In this document: positions 26,130-36,148 of the stretch, piece by piece
Position numbering within the stretch: position 1 is the first letter of the stretch
Layout: each line of letters opens with the position of its first letter
Assembly (NCBI RefSeq): GCF_034674885.1
Contig: NZ_JAUCDS010000003.1
Location: 62,001 to 126,000, forward strand
DNA length: 64,000 nucleotides
Direction of reading: 5' to 3'
From: Castellaniella sp034674885
GTDB taxonomy: Bacteria; Pseudomonadota; Gammaproteobacteria; Burkholderiales; Burkholderiaceae_B
The notes under the pieces: model-generated
What the model was told of the DNA's origin: nothing
The model's input: the letters and a program-made list of their open reading frames with translations, nothing else
Databases searched by the model: none
Program-made: the position numbers and the translations under genes

Positions 26130-27248
26130 ATGAAGTTCACGTTGCGCATCACCCCCGTCATTCTGGCATTTGGCGCGCTGTCGCTGGCTGCCGGCGCTCA
26201 TGCCGACACGCTGAAGATCGGTATCCCTCAGCCGATGACCGGCCCCAACACCCAGTACGGCGATCAGATTCAGGCCGGTGCGCTCACTGCCATCGATGCG
26301 CTCAATGCCGCAGGCGGCATCAAAGGCATGAAAATCGAACCCCTGCTGATCGACGACGGCTGCGAACCCAAACAGGCAGTGCCTGCGGCCAACCGCGTCG
26401 TGAATTCCGGGGCGAAATTCGCGGTCGCCCATGCCTGCTCGGGCACGACCGTACCTGCCGTCAACGTCTACGAACAGGAAGGCATCGTCGCCATCACTCC
26501 GGGTGCGACCTCGCCGCTGGTGACCGACACGATCAAGCCGCACTTCTTCTTCCGCACCATCGGGCGCGACGACCAGCAAGGCCCGTTCGCCGCCGAATAC
26601 ATTGCATCGGCACTCAAGCCCCAGAAAGTCGCCATCCTGCACGACAAGCAGACCTATGGCTCGGGCGTGGCCACCCAGGTGCAGAAGACCCTGCAGGAAA
26701 AGGGCGTGAACATCGCCATGTTCGAAGGCATCAACGTAGGTGACAGCGATTATTCCGCCGTCATCTCGAAACTGAAGGCTCTGGGGCCCGATCTGATCTA
26801 TTTCGGCGGCTACCACCCCGAACTGGGTCTGCTGCTGCGCCAGGCTCGCGAACAAGGCCTGGACACCCAGTTCATGGGTCCCGAAGGCGTCGCCAACAAG
26901 GACCTGGCCGCCATTGCCGGCCCGGCTGTCGACAAGCTGCTGGTGACCCTGCCCGCCGACTTCACGAAACGCAAGGGCAACGAACAGATCCTGGAGAACT
27001 TCAAGAAATACAACCGCAGCCCGGACGGCGCCTTCACCATGACGGCCTATGCCGCCGTGCAGGTGCTGGCCGACAGCATCAACGCTGTGGGCGCCGATCC
27101 CGCCAAAGTCGCCGACTACATGCACGGCAACAGCTTTGACACCGGCATCGGCAAGGTGGATTACGATGCCAAGGGCGACCTGAAGCATTTTGAATTCGCC
27201 GTCTTCCGCTGGGATGCCAACGGCAACCTGACCCAGATCCAGCCCTAA
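26130..27248 (+). CDS. livJ: Branched-chain amino acid ABC transporter substrate-binding protein
   Basis: A 372-aa periplasmic binding protein with a signal peptide (about 1-24, AAGAHA) and mature start DTLKIGIPQPMTGPNTQYG. It belongs to the Leu/Ile/Val-binding family and is paralogous to the gene at 19479. Two cysteines (GCEPKQ and HACSGT) match the conserved disulfide of the family. The permease and ATPase genes follow, so it is the primary binding protein of the LIV system. The ATG at 26130 has CCGGAG upstream; the open frame is longer, but the extension lacks signal-peptide character. Confidence 0.93.
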   Translation: MKFTLRITPVILAFGALSLAAGAHADTLKIGIPQPMTGPNTQYGDQIQAGALTAIDALNAAGGIKGMKIEPLLIDDGCEPKQAVPAANRVVNSGAKFAVAHACSGTTVPAVNVYEQEGIVAITPGATSPLVTDTIKPHFFFRTIGRDDQQGPFAAEYIASALKPQKVAILHDKQTYGSGVATQVQKTLQEKGVNIAMFEGINVGDSDYSAVISKLKALGPDLIYFGGYHPELGLLLRQAREQGLDTQFMGPEGVANKDLAAIAGPAVDKLLVTLPADFTKRKGNEQILENFKKYNRSPDGAFTMTAYAAVQVLADSINAVGADPAKVADYMHGNSFDTGIGKVDYDAKGDLKHFEFAVFRWDANGNLTQIQP

Positions 27249-27258
27249 GGGCTCGGCA

Positions 27259-27280
27259 AGCCCCGGCAACCGCCGGGGCT
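27259..27280 (+). repeat. Intercistronic hairpin between livJ and livH
   Basis: AGCCCCGGC-AACC-GCCGGGGCT is a perfect 9-bp stem with a 4-nt loop, 10 bp after the livJ stop and without a T-tract. Such hairpins often protect the upstream message or cause partial termination, giving more binding protein than permease. That role is inferred. Confidence 0.6.
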
Positions 27281-27336
27281 GCATCCCCCCGGCCAGGCCC
27301 CAAGCCCGGCCTTTATCCTGTACATCCCCTGCCATT

Positions 27337-28266
27337 ATGTCCGACTTGCTCCCCCTCTTGACGCAACAGCTGTTCAACGGCTTGTCGCTGGGCGCCATTT
27401 ACGCCCTGATTGCGATTGGCTACACCATGGTCTATGGCATCATCGGCATGATCAATTTCGCCCACGGCGAAATCTACATGATCGGTGCCTATGTCGGCCT
27501 CGTGACCCTCTCGGCCATTGGTGTCAACAGCGGCCTGCCGTTGCCCATCATGATCCTGATCATGCTGATCATGGCCATCCTGGTGACCGCCGTGTACGGC
27601 TACGCGGTCGAGAAGATCGCCTACGCTCCCTTGCGCAACAGCCCCCGGCTGGTGCCCCTAATTTCCGCCATCGGGATGTCGATCTTCCTGCAGAACTGGG
27701 TTGCCACAGGGCAGGGCGCCCGCGACATGGCCGTGCCGGCCCTGATCAGCGGATCCGTCGATTTCACCATCGGCCTCAGTAATTTCACCGTGACTGCGCC
27801 GTATTCCCGCATCCTGATCATCGTAGTGACCGTGCTGATGATGCTGGGCCTGACGCTCTTCATCAAATACTCGCGCACTGGCCAGGCCTCGCGTGCCTGC
27901 TCCCAGGATCTGCACATGGCCAACCTGCTGGGCATCGACACCAGCCGCATCATTTCCTACACCTTCATGATCGGCGCCATGATGGCGGCCGTCGGCGGGG
28001 TGCTGATCGCTCTGGCCATCGGCAAGCTGAATCCCTTCATCGGCTTTATCGCCGGCATCAAGGCCTTTACCGCCGCCGTGCTGGGTGGCATCGGCAGCAT
28101 TCCCGGCGCCATGCTGGGCGGGGTCCTTCTGGGCCTGGCGGAAACCTTTGCCGCTGCCTTCATTTCGTCGCAGTACAAGGACATCGTCGCCTTCCTGCTG
28201 TTGGTCTTCATCCTGATGTTCCGTCCGACGGGGCTGTTGGGCAAACCCGAGGTGGAAAAGGTCTGA
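27337..28266 (+). CDS. livH: Branched-chain amino acid ABC transporter permease LivH
   Basis: A 309-aa inner-membrane permease with about eight hydrophobic helices. The N-terminal FNGLSLGAIYALIAIGYTMVYGI-like segment (here QLFNGLSLGAIYALIAIG), INFAHGEIYMIGAY, and the SRACSQDLHMANLLGID loop are LivH signatures. It follows livJ by 88 bp containing a hairpin and overlaps livM by one base (TGATG). Confidence 0.95.
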   Translation: MSDLLPLLTQQLFNGLSLGAIYALIAIGYTMVYGIIGMINFAHGEIYMIGAYVGLVTLSAIGVNSGLPLPIMILIMLIMAILVTAVYGYAVEKIAYAPLRNSPRLVPLISAIGMSIFLQNWVATGQGARDMAVPALISGSVDFTIGLSNFTVTAPYSRILIIVVTVLMMLGLTLFIKYSRTGQASRACSQDLHMANLLGIDTSRIISYTFMIGAMMAAVGGVLIALAIGKLNPFIGFIAGIKAFTAAVLGGIGSIPGAMLGGVLLGLAETFAAAFISSQYKDIVAFLLLVFILMFRPTGLLGKPEVEKV

Positions 28267-29488
28267 TGATGCACAACCTCAAAAATTCGCTGATTGCCGC
28301 CGTGATGGCCGGCGTCATCATCGCGCCGGTCTACGGTCTGCAGATTCTGCGGCGCGGCCAGGAAACCTATCTGCAACCCGACTGGAAAATGATCATCGGC
28401 GGCATGCTGCTGGTCTTTGTGGTGCAGATGCTGCGCCCCCTGGTCAAATTCAAGAAATCCAGCGGCACATCGCGCTTCACGCTGCCCACGTTCTCTGACA
28501 AGACCCGCCACAAGGCCATCATCGTGCTGGTGCTGTTTGCCGTGGTCTGGCCCTTCTTCACCGGCCGTGCCCAGGTGGACATCGCCACGCTGGTCCTGAT
28601 CTACGTGATGCTGGGGCTGGGGCTGAACATCGTGGTGGGCTTTGCCGGCCTGCTGGATCTGGGGTTCGTGGGCTTTTACGCCACCGGCGCCTATACCTAT
28701 GCACTGCTGTATCACTGGGCGGGCTGGGGATTTTGGGAAGCCCTGCCGTTCGCCGGCCTGGTCTCGGCAATGTTCGGCTTCATCCTGGGGTTTCCGGTGC
28801 TGCGGCTGCGAGGCGACTATCTGGCCATCGTCACGTTGGGCTTTGGCGAGATCATCCGGCTGATGCTGATCAATCTGTACACATTCACCGGTGGCCCGGA
28901 TGGCATTTCCGGCATTCCCAAACCCTCCTTCTTCGGCTATCAGATGGTGCGCCGCTCGATGGACGGTTCTCCCACCTTCCATGAACTGATGGGCTGGTCC
29001 TTCAACAGCCAGGACGTGGTGACCTATCTGTACCTGATGGCCCTGGTGCTGGTGCTGTTCACGCTGTATTTCACCAGCCGCCTGATCCGCATGCCGATCG
29101 GCCGCGCCTGGGAAGCCCTGCGCGAGGACGAGATCGCCTGCCGCTCGCTGGGCCTGAATCCACGCAACATCAAATTGTCCGCCTTCACCATGGGCGCGAT
29201 GTTTGCCGGGTTCGGCGGGGCGTTCTTCGCCGCCCGCCAGGGCCTGGTCAATCCCGAATCATTCACCTTTATCGAATCGGCCCTGATCCTGGCGATCGTG
29301 GTGCTGGGCGGCATGGGCTCGCAGTTGGGCGTCATCCTGGCAGCCGTGCTGCTGACGGTGGTCCCCGAGATCGCCCGTGAATTCGCCGAATACCGCATGC
29401 TGATCTTCGGCCTGGTGATGGTGGTGATGATGGTGTGGCGCCCGCAGGGCCTGCTGCCGGTGAAACGTCCGCAAGTGGAATTGGAATC

Positions 29489-29492
<4 letters not shown>
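28266..29492 (+). CDS. livM: Branched-chain amino acid ABC transporter permease LivM
   Basis: A 408-aa permease with an N-terminal extension of about 100 residues carrying two to three extra helices ahead of the conserved core (LVLIYVMLGLGLNIVVGFAG, FVGFYATGAYTYAL). The cytoplasmic loop GRAWEALREDEIACRSLGLN contacts LivG and LivF. Its start overlaps the livH stop and its stop overlaps the livG start, indicating tight coupling. Confidence 0.95.
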
Positions 29493-30957
<1,465 letters not shown>

Positions 30958-30971
30958 TCGGCGTCGCGGAT

Positions 30972-31002
30972 GAAAACTGCCCGGCTTGGCCGGGCAATTT
31001 TC
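30972..31002. terminator. Rho-independent terminator after livF
   Basis: GAAAACTGCCCGGCTTGGCC followed by GGGCAATTTTC: an 8-bp GC-rich stem flanked by AAAA and TTTT. It can act on both strands and closes the livJHMGF operon. Confidence 0.85.
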
Positions 31003-31012
31003 GTCTGTGATC

Positions 31013-31100
31013 GATCTGTACACAGGGCAGCCCGATGCGCAGGCCCTCCCACTTCGCGGCCTGCAGGCCGCTCAGATTGATCTGTACACAGGACAGCCCG
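31013..31100. repeat. Two copies of a 22-bp direct repeat, 66 bp apart
   Basis: GATCTGTACACAGGGCAGCC plus CG at 31013-31034 recurs at 31079-31100 with one substitution (G to A at position 15 of the repeat). The spacer between the copies is GC-rich and contains the dyad GCGGCCTGCAGGCCGC. The second copy is the left arm of the hairpin at 31077-31125. No reading frame accounts for this conservation; it looks like a short interspersed element at the 3' ends of the convergent livF and GST genes. Confidence 0.75.
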
Positions 31101-31125
31101 CAGGGGGCTGTCCTGTGTCAGATCA
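31077..31125. repeat. Long hairpin overlapping the GST gene stop codon
   Basis: ATTGATCTG, a one-base bulge, then ACACAGGACAGCCC pairs with GGGCTGTCCTGTGT and CAGATCAAT around the loop GCAGG, giving about 23 paired bases. The GST stop codon (31118-31120 on the plus strand) lies inside the right arm. There is no T-tract on either side, so this is not a classical terminator, although it could stop or protect transcripts. Confidence 0.75.
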
Positions 31126-31729
31126 ATCCCTGCTGCTTCAGCGCCGCCTGGACGCCAGGGTCGTCCTGCATGCGCTTCTGGAACTTGCGCAATTCTTCCA
31201 TGCCGGGCAGAGCGATCTGCTTGGCGTCGGCCCACATCAGCATGACGAACAGGTAGGCATCCGCCACCGAGCGTTCGCCGGCCAGCCAGTTGCGGCCCTT
31301 CAGGCGATCGTTGGTGATGACAAACAGGCTTTTCAGCTTTTCGCCGGCCTTGGCGGCCAGAATCTTGGCAATTGCCTCGTCGCCGCCGCTGTAATAGGGC
31401 GCGGCAAAGACCAGATTGAACGTGCGGTGGATGTCGGAATTGCACAGGCTGAGCCAGCGGCGGGCTTCCGCGCGGGCGCGGGGCGTCTCGCCCAGCAGCT
31501 TGGCCTCGGGGTGGAGTTCGGCCAGATAGTCCAGGATGGCGGCGCTTTGCGTCAGCACGAAATCGCCATCCACCAGCGTCGGGACGGCACCGGCGGGGTT
31601 CAGTTTCAGGTAGGCGGGTTCCTTGGTTTGTTCGCGGGTCAGGCGCTCGGTCTCGTAGGGCTTGCCGATCCATTCCAGCACGATGTGCGTCACCAAGGGG
31701 CATGCGCCCGGGAAATAATAGAGTTTCAT
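31118..31729 (-). CDS. Glutathione S-transferase family protein
   Basis: A 203-aa protein with an N-terminal thioredoxin-like domain (MKLYYFPGACPLVTHIVLEW, LNPAGAVPTLVDGDFVLTQSAAIL with the glutathione-binding cis-Pro and QSAAI motif) and a C-terminal helical domain (GRNWLAGERSVADAYLF, the usual N-capping box). It resembles beta-class GSTs such as GstB/YfcG relatives. Start at ATG 31729; a TTG start 15 bp upstream is possible but has weaker support. Its 3' end lies within the hairpin described above. Substrate unknown. Confidence 0.88.
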   Translation of the reverse strand: MKLYYFPGACPLVTHIVLEWIGKPYETERLTREQTKEPAYLKLNPAGAVPTLVDGDFVLTQSAAILDYLAELHPEAKLLGETPRARAEARRWLSLCNSDIHRTFNLVFAAPYYSGGDEAIAKILAAKAGEKLKSLFVITNDRLKGRNWLAGERSVADAYLFVMLMWADAKQIALPGMEELRKFQKRMQDDPGVQAALKQQGLI

Positions 31730-31856
31730 AGTATTTTCGACCAAAAATAAGGTTCAGAACGTCAAGGCTGTTATACCACCGCTGCCTCGAACCGAGGGGC
31801 TGGCTTAGAGTAGACTAGGGTTCTTCGAATACGGAACACTCATTCAAAGGCCCCTC

Positions 31857-32831
31857 ATGGACCCTCTGCGCATCGTCTTCCTGGATCGAGACACTCTGCC
31901 TGCCTCCATCGACATCCCGGCGCCAGAGGTCCCTCACGAATGGGTAGCTCACGGGCGGACCCGCCCGGAACAGGTGGCCGAACGCATCCGGGATGCGGAC
32001 ATCGTCGTCACCAACAAGGTCGTCCTGAACGCGGCCGTGCTGCAACAGGCGTCCCGCCTGCGCATGGTGGCGCTGACCGCCACCGGCACAGACAACGTCG
32101 ATCTGGACGCCTGCAACCAGCGCCGCATCATCGTGTCCAATGTGCGCGATTACGCCGTCCACACCGTGCCGGAACACACCTTTTCCCTGATGCTCGCCCT
32201 GCGGCGCAATCTGCTGGCCTATCGGCAGTCGGTGGCGGACGGACGCTGGCACGACAGCGGCCAGTTCTGCTATTTCGATTTTCCCGTGCGTGACCTGGCG
32301 GGTTCCACCCTGGGCATCATCGGCCGGGGCGCCCTGGGCGAAGCCGTCGCGGAAATCGCCCGGGCGTTCGACATGCGCGTGCAGTTCGCCGCGCGGCGGG
32401 ATGCCGGTTCGCTCACCGAAGACTACACGTCGTTCACTCACGTGCTGCGCACCAGCGACGTCATCAGCCTGCATTGTCCCCTGAACGACCAGACGCGCGG
32501 CATGATCAGCGACGCCGAATTTGCCCTGATGGAACGCAAGCCCCTGCTGATCAACACCGCCCGAGGCGGCCTGGTCGACGAACGGGCCCTGGAACGCGCC
32601 TTGCAAAGCGGCCAGATCAGCGGGGCGGGGTTTGACGTCGCCACGCAGGAACCCCCCGCGCCCGACCACCCGATCCTGCGGCTGCTGCGGTTTCCGAACT
32701 TCATTCTGACGCCGCACGTGGCCTGGGCCAGCGAAGAAGCCATCCGCGCCATGGCCCATCAGGTGCGCGACAACATCGAAGCCTTCTGCCGCGAGTCGCC
32801 ACGCAACGTGGTGGCCGGATTCCATGGCTGA
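31857..32831 (+). CDS. D-2-hydroxyacid dehydrogenase (glycerate/hydroxypyruvate-type)
   Basis: A 324-aa NAD(P)-dependent dehydrogenase. The Rossmann motif LGIIGRGALGEAVAEIARAF is at about 151-170, and the catalytic Arg (NTARGGLVDE), Glu (VATQEPP) and His (LTPHVAWAS) triad of the family is intact. Length and motifs fit hydroxypyruvate reductase HprA better than PdxB (about 380 aa) or SerA. It ends 17 bp before an Epd-like gene, and the pair may act together (see findings). The substrate cannot be read from the sequence. Confidence 0.88.
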   Translation: MDPLRIVFLDRDTLPASIDIPAPEVPHEWVAHGRTRPEQVAERIRDADIVVTNKVVLNAAVLQQASRLRMVALTATGTDNVDLDACNQRRIIVSNVRDYAVHTVPEHTFSLMLALRRNLLAYRQSVADGRWHDSGQFCYFDFPVRDLAGSTLGIIGRGALGEAVAEIARAFDMRVQFAARRDAGSLTEDYTSFTHVLRTSDVISLHCPLNDQTRGMISDAEFALMERKPLLINTARGGLVDERALERALQSGQISGAGFDVATQEPPAPDHPILRLLRFPNFILTPHVAWASEEAIRAMAHQVRDNIEAFCRESPRNVVAGFHG

Positions 32832-32848
32832 AATTGGATAGAGACCCC

Positions 32849-33892
32849 ATGTCATTGCCTTTACGACTGGCCATCAACGGTTATGGCCGCATCGGGCGCT
32901 GCGTGCTGCGCGCCTGGATGGAATCGGCCGACCCGGACGCCATTCAGATCGTTGCCATCAACGAGCCGGCCGATCTGGAATCCATGGCCTACCTGACCCG
33001 CTTCGACTCTACCCACGGCGTGTTTCCAGGCGAAGTCGGCGCGCTGGACGGTGGCCTGCGAGTACGGGGCCAGGACATCCAGGTGTTCCATGCCCGGGAA
33101 CCCGCAGAGGTGCCCTGGAGCGACCTGGGCCTGGATCTGCTGCTGGAATGTTCCGGCACCTACGGCACGCGCGAGCGCCTGCAGGGCTTTCTGGACGCGG
33201 GCTGCCCGCGCCTGCTGGTCTCCAATCCCGGGCATAGCGCCGCCGACGTGGACGGCACCATCGTGCACGGCATCAACGACGCGGACCTGCGAGCCGACCA
33301 GCGGATCGTATCGGCGGCATCCTGCACAACCAATGCCATCGTGCCGGTTCTGGACCTGTTGGATCGTCACCTCGGGGTGCGCAGCGCCTTCCTGACCACG
33401 CTGCATTCCGTCATGAACGATCAGCCCATGATCGACGGCTATCACCATTCGGATCTGCGGCGCACCCGGTCTGCCATGCAGTCCATCGTGCCGGTGACGA
33501 CCGGCCTGGCCCAGGGTGTGGAACGCCTGCTGCCGCAACTGGCCGGCCGCATCCAGGCCAAGGCCGTGCGAGTGCCGATCCTGAACGTCTCGGCCATCGA
33601 CCTGACCGTCAATCTGGCCCAGGCGACTTCGGTCGACGCGCTGAACGCCTTGCTGACGCAAGCTGCGCAGTCCTGTCCCCATCTGCTGGCCTGCACCCGC
33701 CAGCCGCATGCCTCCATCGATTTCAACCACGACGCGCATTCCGCGATACTGGACCTGGGACAGACGCGGGTGAACAACGGGCATTTTGCCAATCTGCTGG
33801 TGTGGTTCGACAATGAATGGGGCTTTGCCAACCGGATGCTGGACATCGCCCGGATCTGGGCCGACCTGTTCCGGCCGGCCCGCCCCGAATAG
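32849..33892 (+). CDS. epd: Erythrose-4-phosphate dehydrogenase-like (GAPDH superfamily)
   Basis: A 347-aa NAD-dependent aldehyde-phosphate dehydrogenase. The N-terminal INGYGRIGRCVLRAW binds NAD; catalytic Cys159 is in SAASCTTNAIVP and the partner His186 in LHSVMNDQPMIDGYH. The latter, with DLRRTRSAMQSIVPVTTGLA and RVPILNVSAIDLTV, follows E. coli Epd rather than GapA (which has HAYTNDQ). Epd makes 4-phosphoerythronate for PLP synthesis. A glycolytic GAPDH role cannot be excluded by sequence alone. ATG 32849 is chosen; a TTG 15 bp upstream would be in frame. Confidence 0.8.
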   Translation: MSLPLRLAINGYGRIGRCVLRAWMESADPDAIQIVAINEPADLESMAYLTRFDSTHGVFPGEVGALDGGLRVRGQDIQVFHAREPAEVPWSDLGLDLLLECSGTYGTRERLQGFLDAGCPRLLVSNPGHSAADVDGTIVHGINDADLRADQRIVSAASCTTNAIVPVLDLLDRHLGVRSAFLTTLHSVMNDQPMIDGYHHSDLRRTRSAMQSIVPVTTGLAQGVERLLPQLAGRIQAKAVRVPILNVSAIDLTVNLAQATSVDALNALLTQAAQSCPHLLACTRQPHASIDFNHDAHSAILDLGQTRVNNGHFANLLVWFDNEWGFANRMLDIARIWADLFRPARPE

Positions 33893-33955
33893 GCCCATCC
33901 GACGATCGAGCCGCTCGACAGTTTTTCCATCGAAACGATACAGGAGTTCAACATC

Positions 33956-35359
33956 ATGGCCGACAGCCGTACCGAAACCGATTCCATGGGGGCGATCGAA
34001 GTCCCTGCCGCGCATTACTGGGGCGCCCAGACGCAGCGGTCCATCCAGAATTTCCCGATCGGCGTGGATCGCTTCCGTTGGCAGGCTCCCATCATCCACG
34101 CGCTGGGCGTGCTGAAAAAGGCCGCCGCCCAGGCCAACGCCGAACTGGGCGAACTGCCGGCCGACATCGGCAACCTGGTCGTGCGCGCTGCCGACGAAGT
34201 CATCGAGGGCAAACTGAACGCGGAATTCCCGCTGGTCGTCTTCCAGACCGGGTCGGGCACGCAGTCCAACATGAACGCCAATGAGGTCATCGCCAATCGC
34301 GCGATCGAGCTGGCGGGCGGCGTCATCGGCAGCAAGTCCCCGGTGCACCCCAACGACCACGTCAATCGCGGCCAGTCGTCCAATGACACCTTCCCGACCG
34401 CCATGCACATTGCCGTGGCTACCGAACTGGCTCGGCACTTTTTCCCGGCTGTCGGTAGACTGCGCGCCACATTGGATGTCAAGGCCAAGGCCTACCAGAG
34501 CATCGTCAAGACCGGCCGCACCCACCTGCAGGATGCCACGCCCATCACCTTGGGCCAGGAAATCAGCGCCTGGGTGGCGCAACTGGATTTCGCGCTGGAT
34601 GCCGTACAGGCCGCGCTGCCCGGGGTCTACGACCTGGCCATCGGCGGCACGGCCGTGGGCACGGGCCTGAACGCCCATCCGCGCTTTGGCGAATTGGCGG
34701 CCGCCCGCATCGCAGACATCACCGGCCTGCCATTTCGCAGCGCCGAAAACAAGTTCTTCGCCTTGTCGGCCCATGATGCCCTGGTCAGCCTGTCGGCGGC
34801 CCTGCGCACGCTGGCCGGCGCCTTGATGAAGATTGCCAACGACGTGCGCTGGCTGGCCAGCGGCCCGCGCTGCGGCATCGGTGAACTGGTCATCCCGGAA
34901 AACGAGCCCGGTTCGTCCATCATGCCGGGCAAGGTCAACCCGACCCAGTGCGAGGCCATGACCATGGTCTGCGTCCAGGTCTATGGCAACGACGCCGCCG
35001 TGGCCTTTGCAGGGTCACAGGGCAATTTCCAGCTGAACGTCTACAAGCCCGTCATGGTGCACAACGTGCTGGAGAGCATCGGCCTGCTGGCCGATGCCTG
35101 CCTGTCCTTCGACGAGCACTGCGCCGTAGGGATCGAACCCAACACGGACCGCATCGAACAAAATCTGGAAAAGAACCTGATGCTGGTCACGGCACTGAAC
35201 CGCCACATCGGCTACGACAAGGCGGCTGCCATCGCCAAAAAAGCCCATAAAGAGCACAGCACCCTGCGCCAGTCCGCGCTGGCGCTGGGCTTCCTGACGG
35301 ATGCGCAGTACGATGAATGGATCGTCCCCCTGGATATGACCCATCCCAGCAAAGGCTGA
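33956..35359 (+). CDS. fumC: Fumarate hydratase class II
   Basis: A 467-aa iron-independent fumarase of the TCA cycle, tetrameric and cytoplasmic. Signatures: TETDSMGAIEVPAAHYWGAQ at the start, SGTQSNMNANEVIANRA, SSNDTFPTAMHIA, KTGRTHLQDATPITLGQE with the catalytic His, and the superfamily signature GSSIMPGKVNPTQCEA. Length is typical. A DUF488 gene begins 3 bp after its stop and is probably co-transcribed. Confidence 0.97.
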   Translation: MADSRTETDSMGAIEVPAAHYWGAQTQRSIQNFPIGVDRFRWQAPIIHALGVLKKAAAQANAELGELPADIGNLVVRAADEVIEGKLNAEFPLVVFQTGSGTQSNMNANEVIANRAIELAGGVIGSKSPVHPNDHVNRGQSSNDTFPTAMHIAVATELARHFFPAVGRLRATLDVKAKAYQSIVKTGRTHLQDATPITLGQEISAWVAQLDFALDAVQAALPGVYDLAIGGTAVGTGLNAHPRFGELAAARIADITGLPFRSAENKFFALSAHDALVSLSAALRTLAGALMKIANDVRWLASGPRCGIGELVIPENEPGSSIMPGKVNPTQCEAMTMVCVQVYGNDAAVAFAGSQGNFQLNVYKPVMVHNVLESIGLLADACLSFDEHCAVGIEPNTDRIEQNLEKNLMLVTALNRHIGYDKAAAIAKKAHKEHSTLRQSALALGFLTDAQYDEWIVPLDMTHPSKG

Positions 35360-35362
35360 ACC

Positions 35363-35752
35363 ATGAGCACCCCCGTGCAGATCAAGCGCGTTTACGAATC
35401 GCCGGCCGACAGCGACGGCCTGCGCGTACTGGTAGATCGCTTGTGGCCCAGGGGCTTGTCCAAGGCTTCGTTCCAGCATGACCGATGGTGCAAGGATCTG
35501 GCGCCCAGCGCCGATCTGCGCAAATGGTTCGGGCATCAACCCGAACGCTGGGAGCAGTTTCGCCGCGATTACGTGGTGGAACTGCAGTCCGAAGCCGCCC
35601 AGGATCTGATGGACGACATCCTGTCGACAGCCCAGGGGCGCGCGATCACACTGCTATACGGCGCCCGGGATACCGAACACAATCAGGCGGTCGTGCTGGC
35701 CCAGGTGCTGACGGATCGGGCTCGGCACAATCGGGGCAAGGCCTCGCACTAG
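35363..35752 (+). CDS. DUF488 family protein (YeaO-like)
   Basis: A 129-aa cytoplasmic protein of unknown function. It has the family pattern KRVYESPADSDGLRVLVDRLWPRGLSK near the N terminus, followed by WCKDLAPSADLRKWFGHQPERW and the late strand AITLLYGARDTEHNQAVVL. No signal peptide or membrane segment. It follows fumC by only 3 bp, so it belongs to that transcript, but nothing links its function to fumarase. Confidence 0.88.
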   Translation: MSTPVQIKRVYESPADSDGLRVLVDRLWPRGLSKASFQHDRWCKDLAPSADLRKWFGHQPERWEQFRRDYVVELQSEAAQDLMDDILSTAQGRAITLLYGARDTEHNQAVVLAQVLTDRARHNRGKASH

Positions 35753-35818
35753 GGTGGCGCACGGCCACCCTTCACTCATCGACTGGCCGCCTGCGGGGCG
35801 GGCAGGGCAGGAGAACGC

Positions 35819-36148
35819 ATGCTGTTGGTCTATTTCGGGGCGCAATCGGTCTGGGCCCTGGGCTTGCTGGGCCTGGTGCTGCTGTTGGCCGTTGTCATCG
35901 GCATCCAGGCTCACCGCAGTCGGGCGCAAGGGGGCAATGAAGAGCTGCCCGGCATGCTGGGCGAAGTCACCGAACCGTCCGATGCGCAGGGTCGATCCCG
36001 GGCGCTGGTGCGCGGCGAAATCTGGCTGGTGCGTTGCGCCACCCCCCTGCATCCAGGGCAGACCGTCCGAGTCATGCAGGCTCAAGGCCTGACGCTGCAA
36101 GTGGAACCAGTGACGAACCACGATGTTTCCTTAGGAGAATCCACATGA
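35819..36148 (+). CDS. NfeD-like membrane protein
   Basis: A 109-aa protein with one strong N-terminal membrane segment (about 9-32) and a C-terminal OB-fold-like part: LPGMLGEVTEPSDAQGR, RALVRGEIWLVRC and GQTVRVMQAQGLTLQVEP follow the NfeD soluble domain. Its stop overlaps the slipin start by ATGA. NfeD proteins pair with SPFH proteins in the same membrane and are thought to help organise membrane microdomains. Confidence 0.85.
   Translation: MLLVYFGAQSVWALGLLGLVLLLAVVIGIQAHRSRAQGGNEELPGMLGEVTEPSDAQGRSRALVRGEIWLVRCATPLHPGQTVRVMQAQGLTLQVEPVTNHDVSLGEST

Noticed and set aside
32861..34774. 637-codon open frame antisense to epd and fumC
   Set aside because: No recognisable motif and compositionally biased; both genes on the plus strand have diagnostic active-site motifs.
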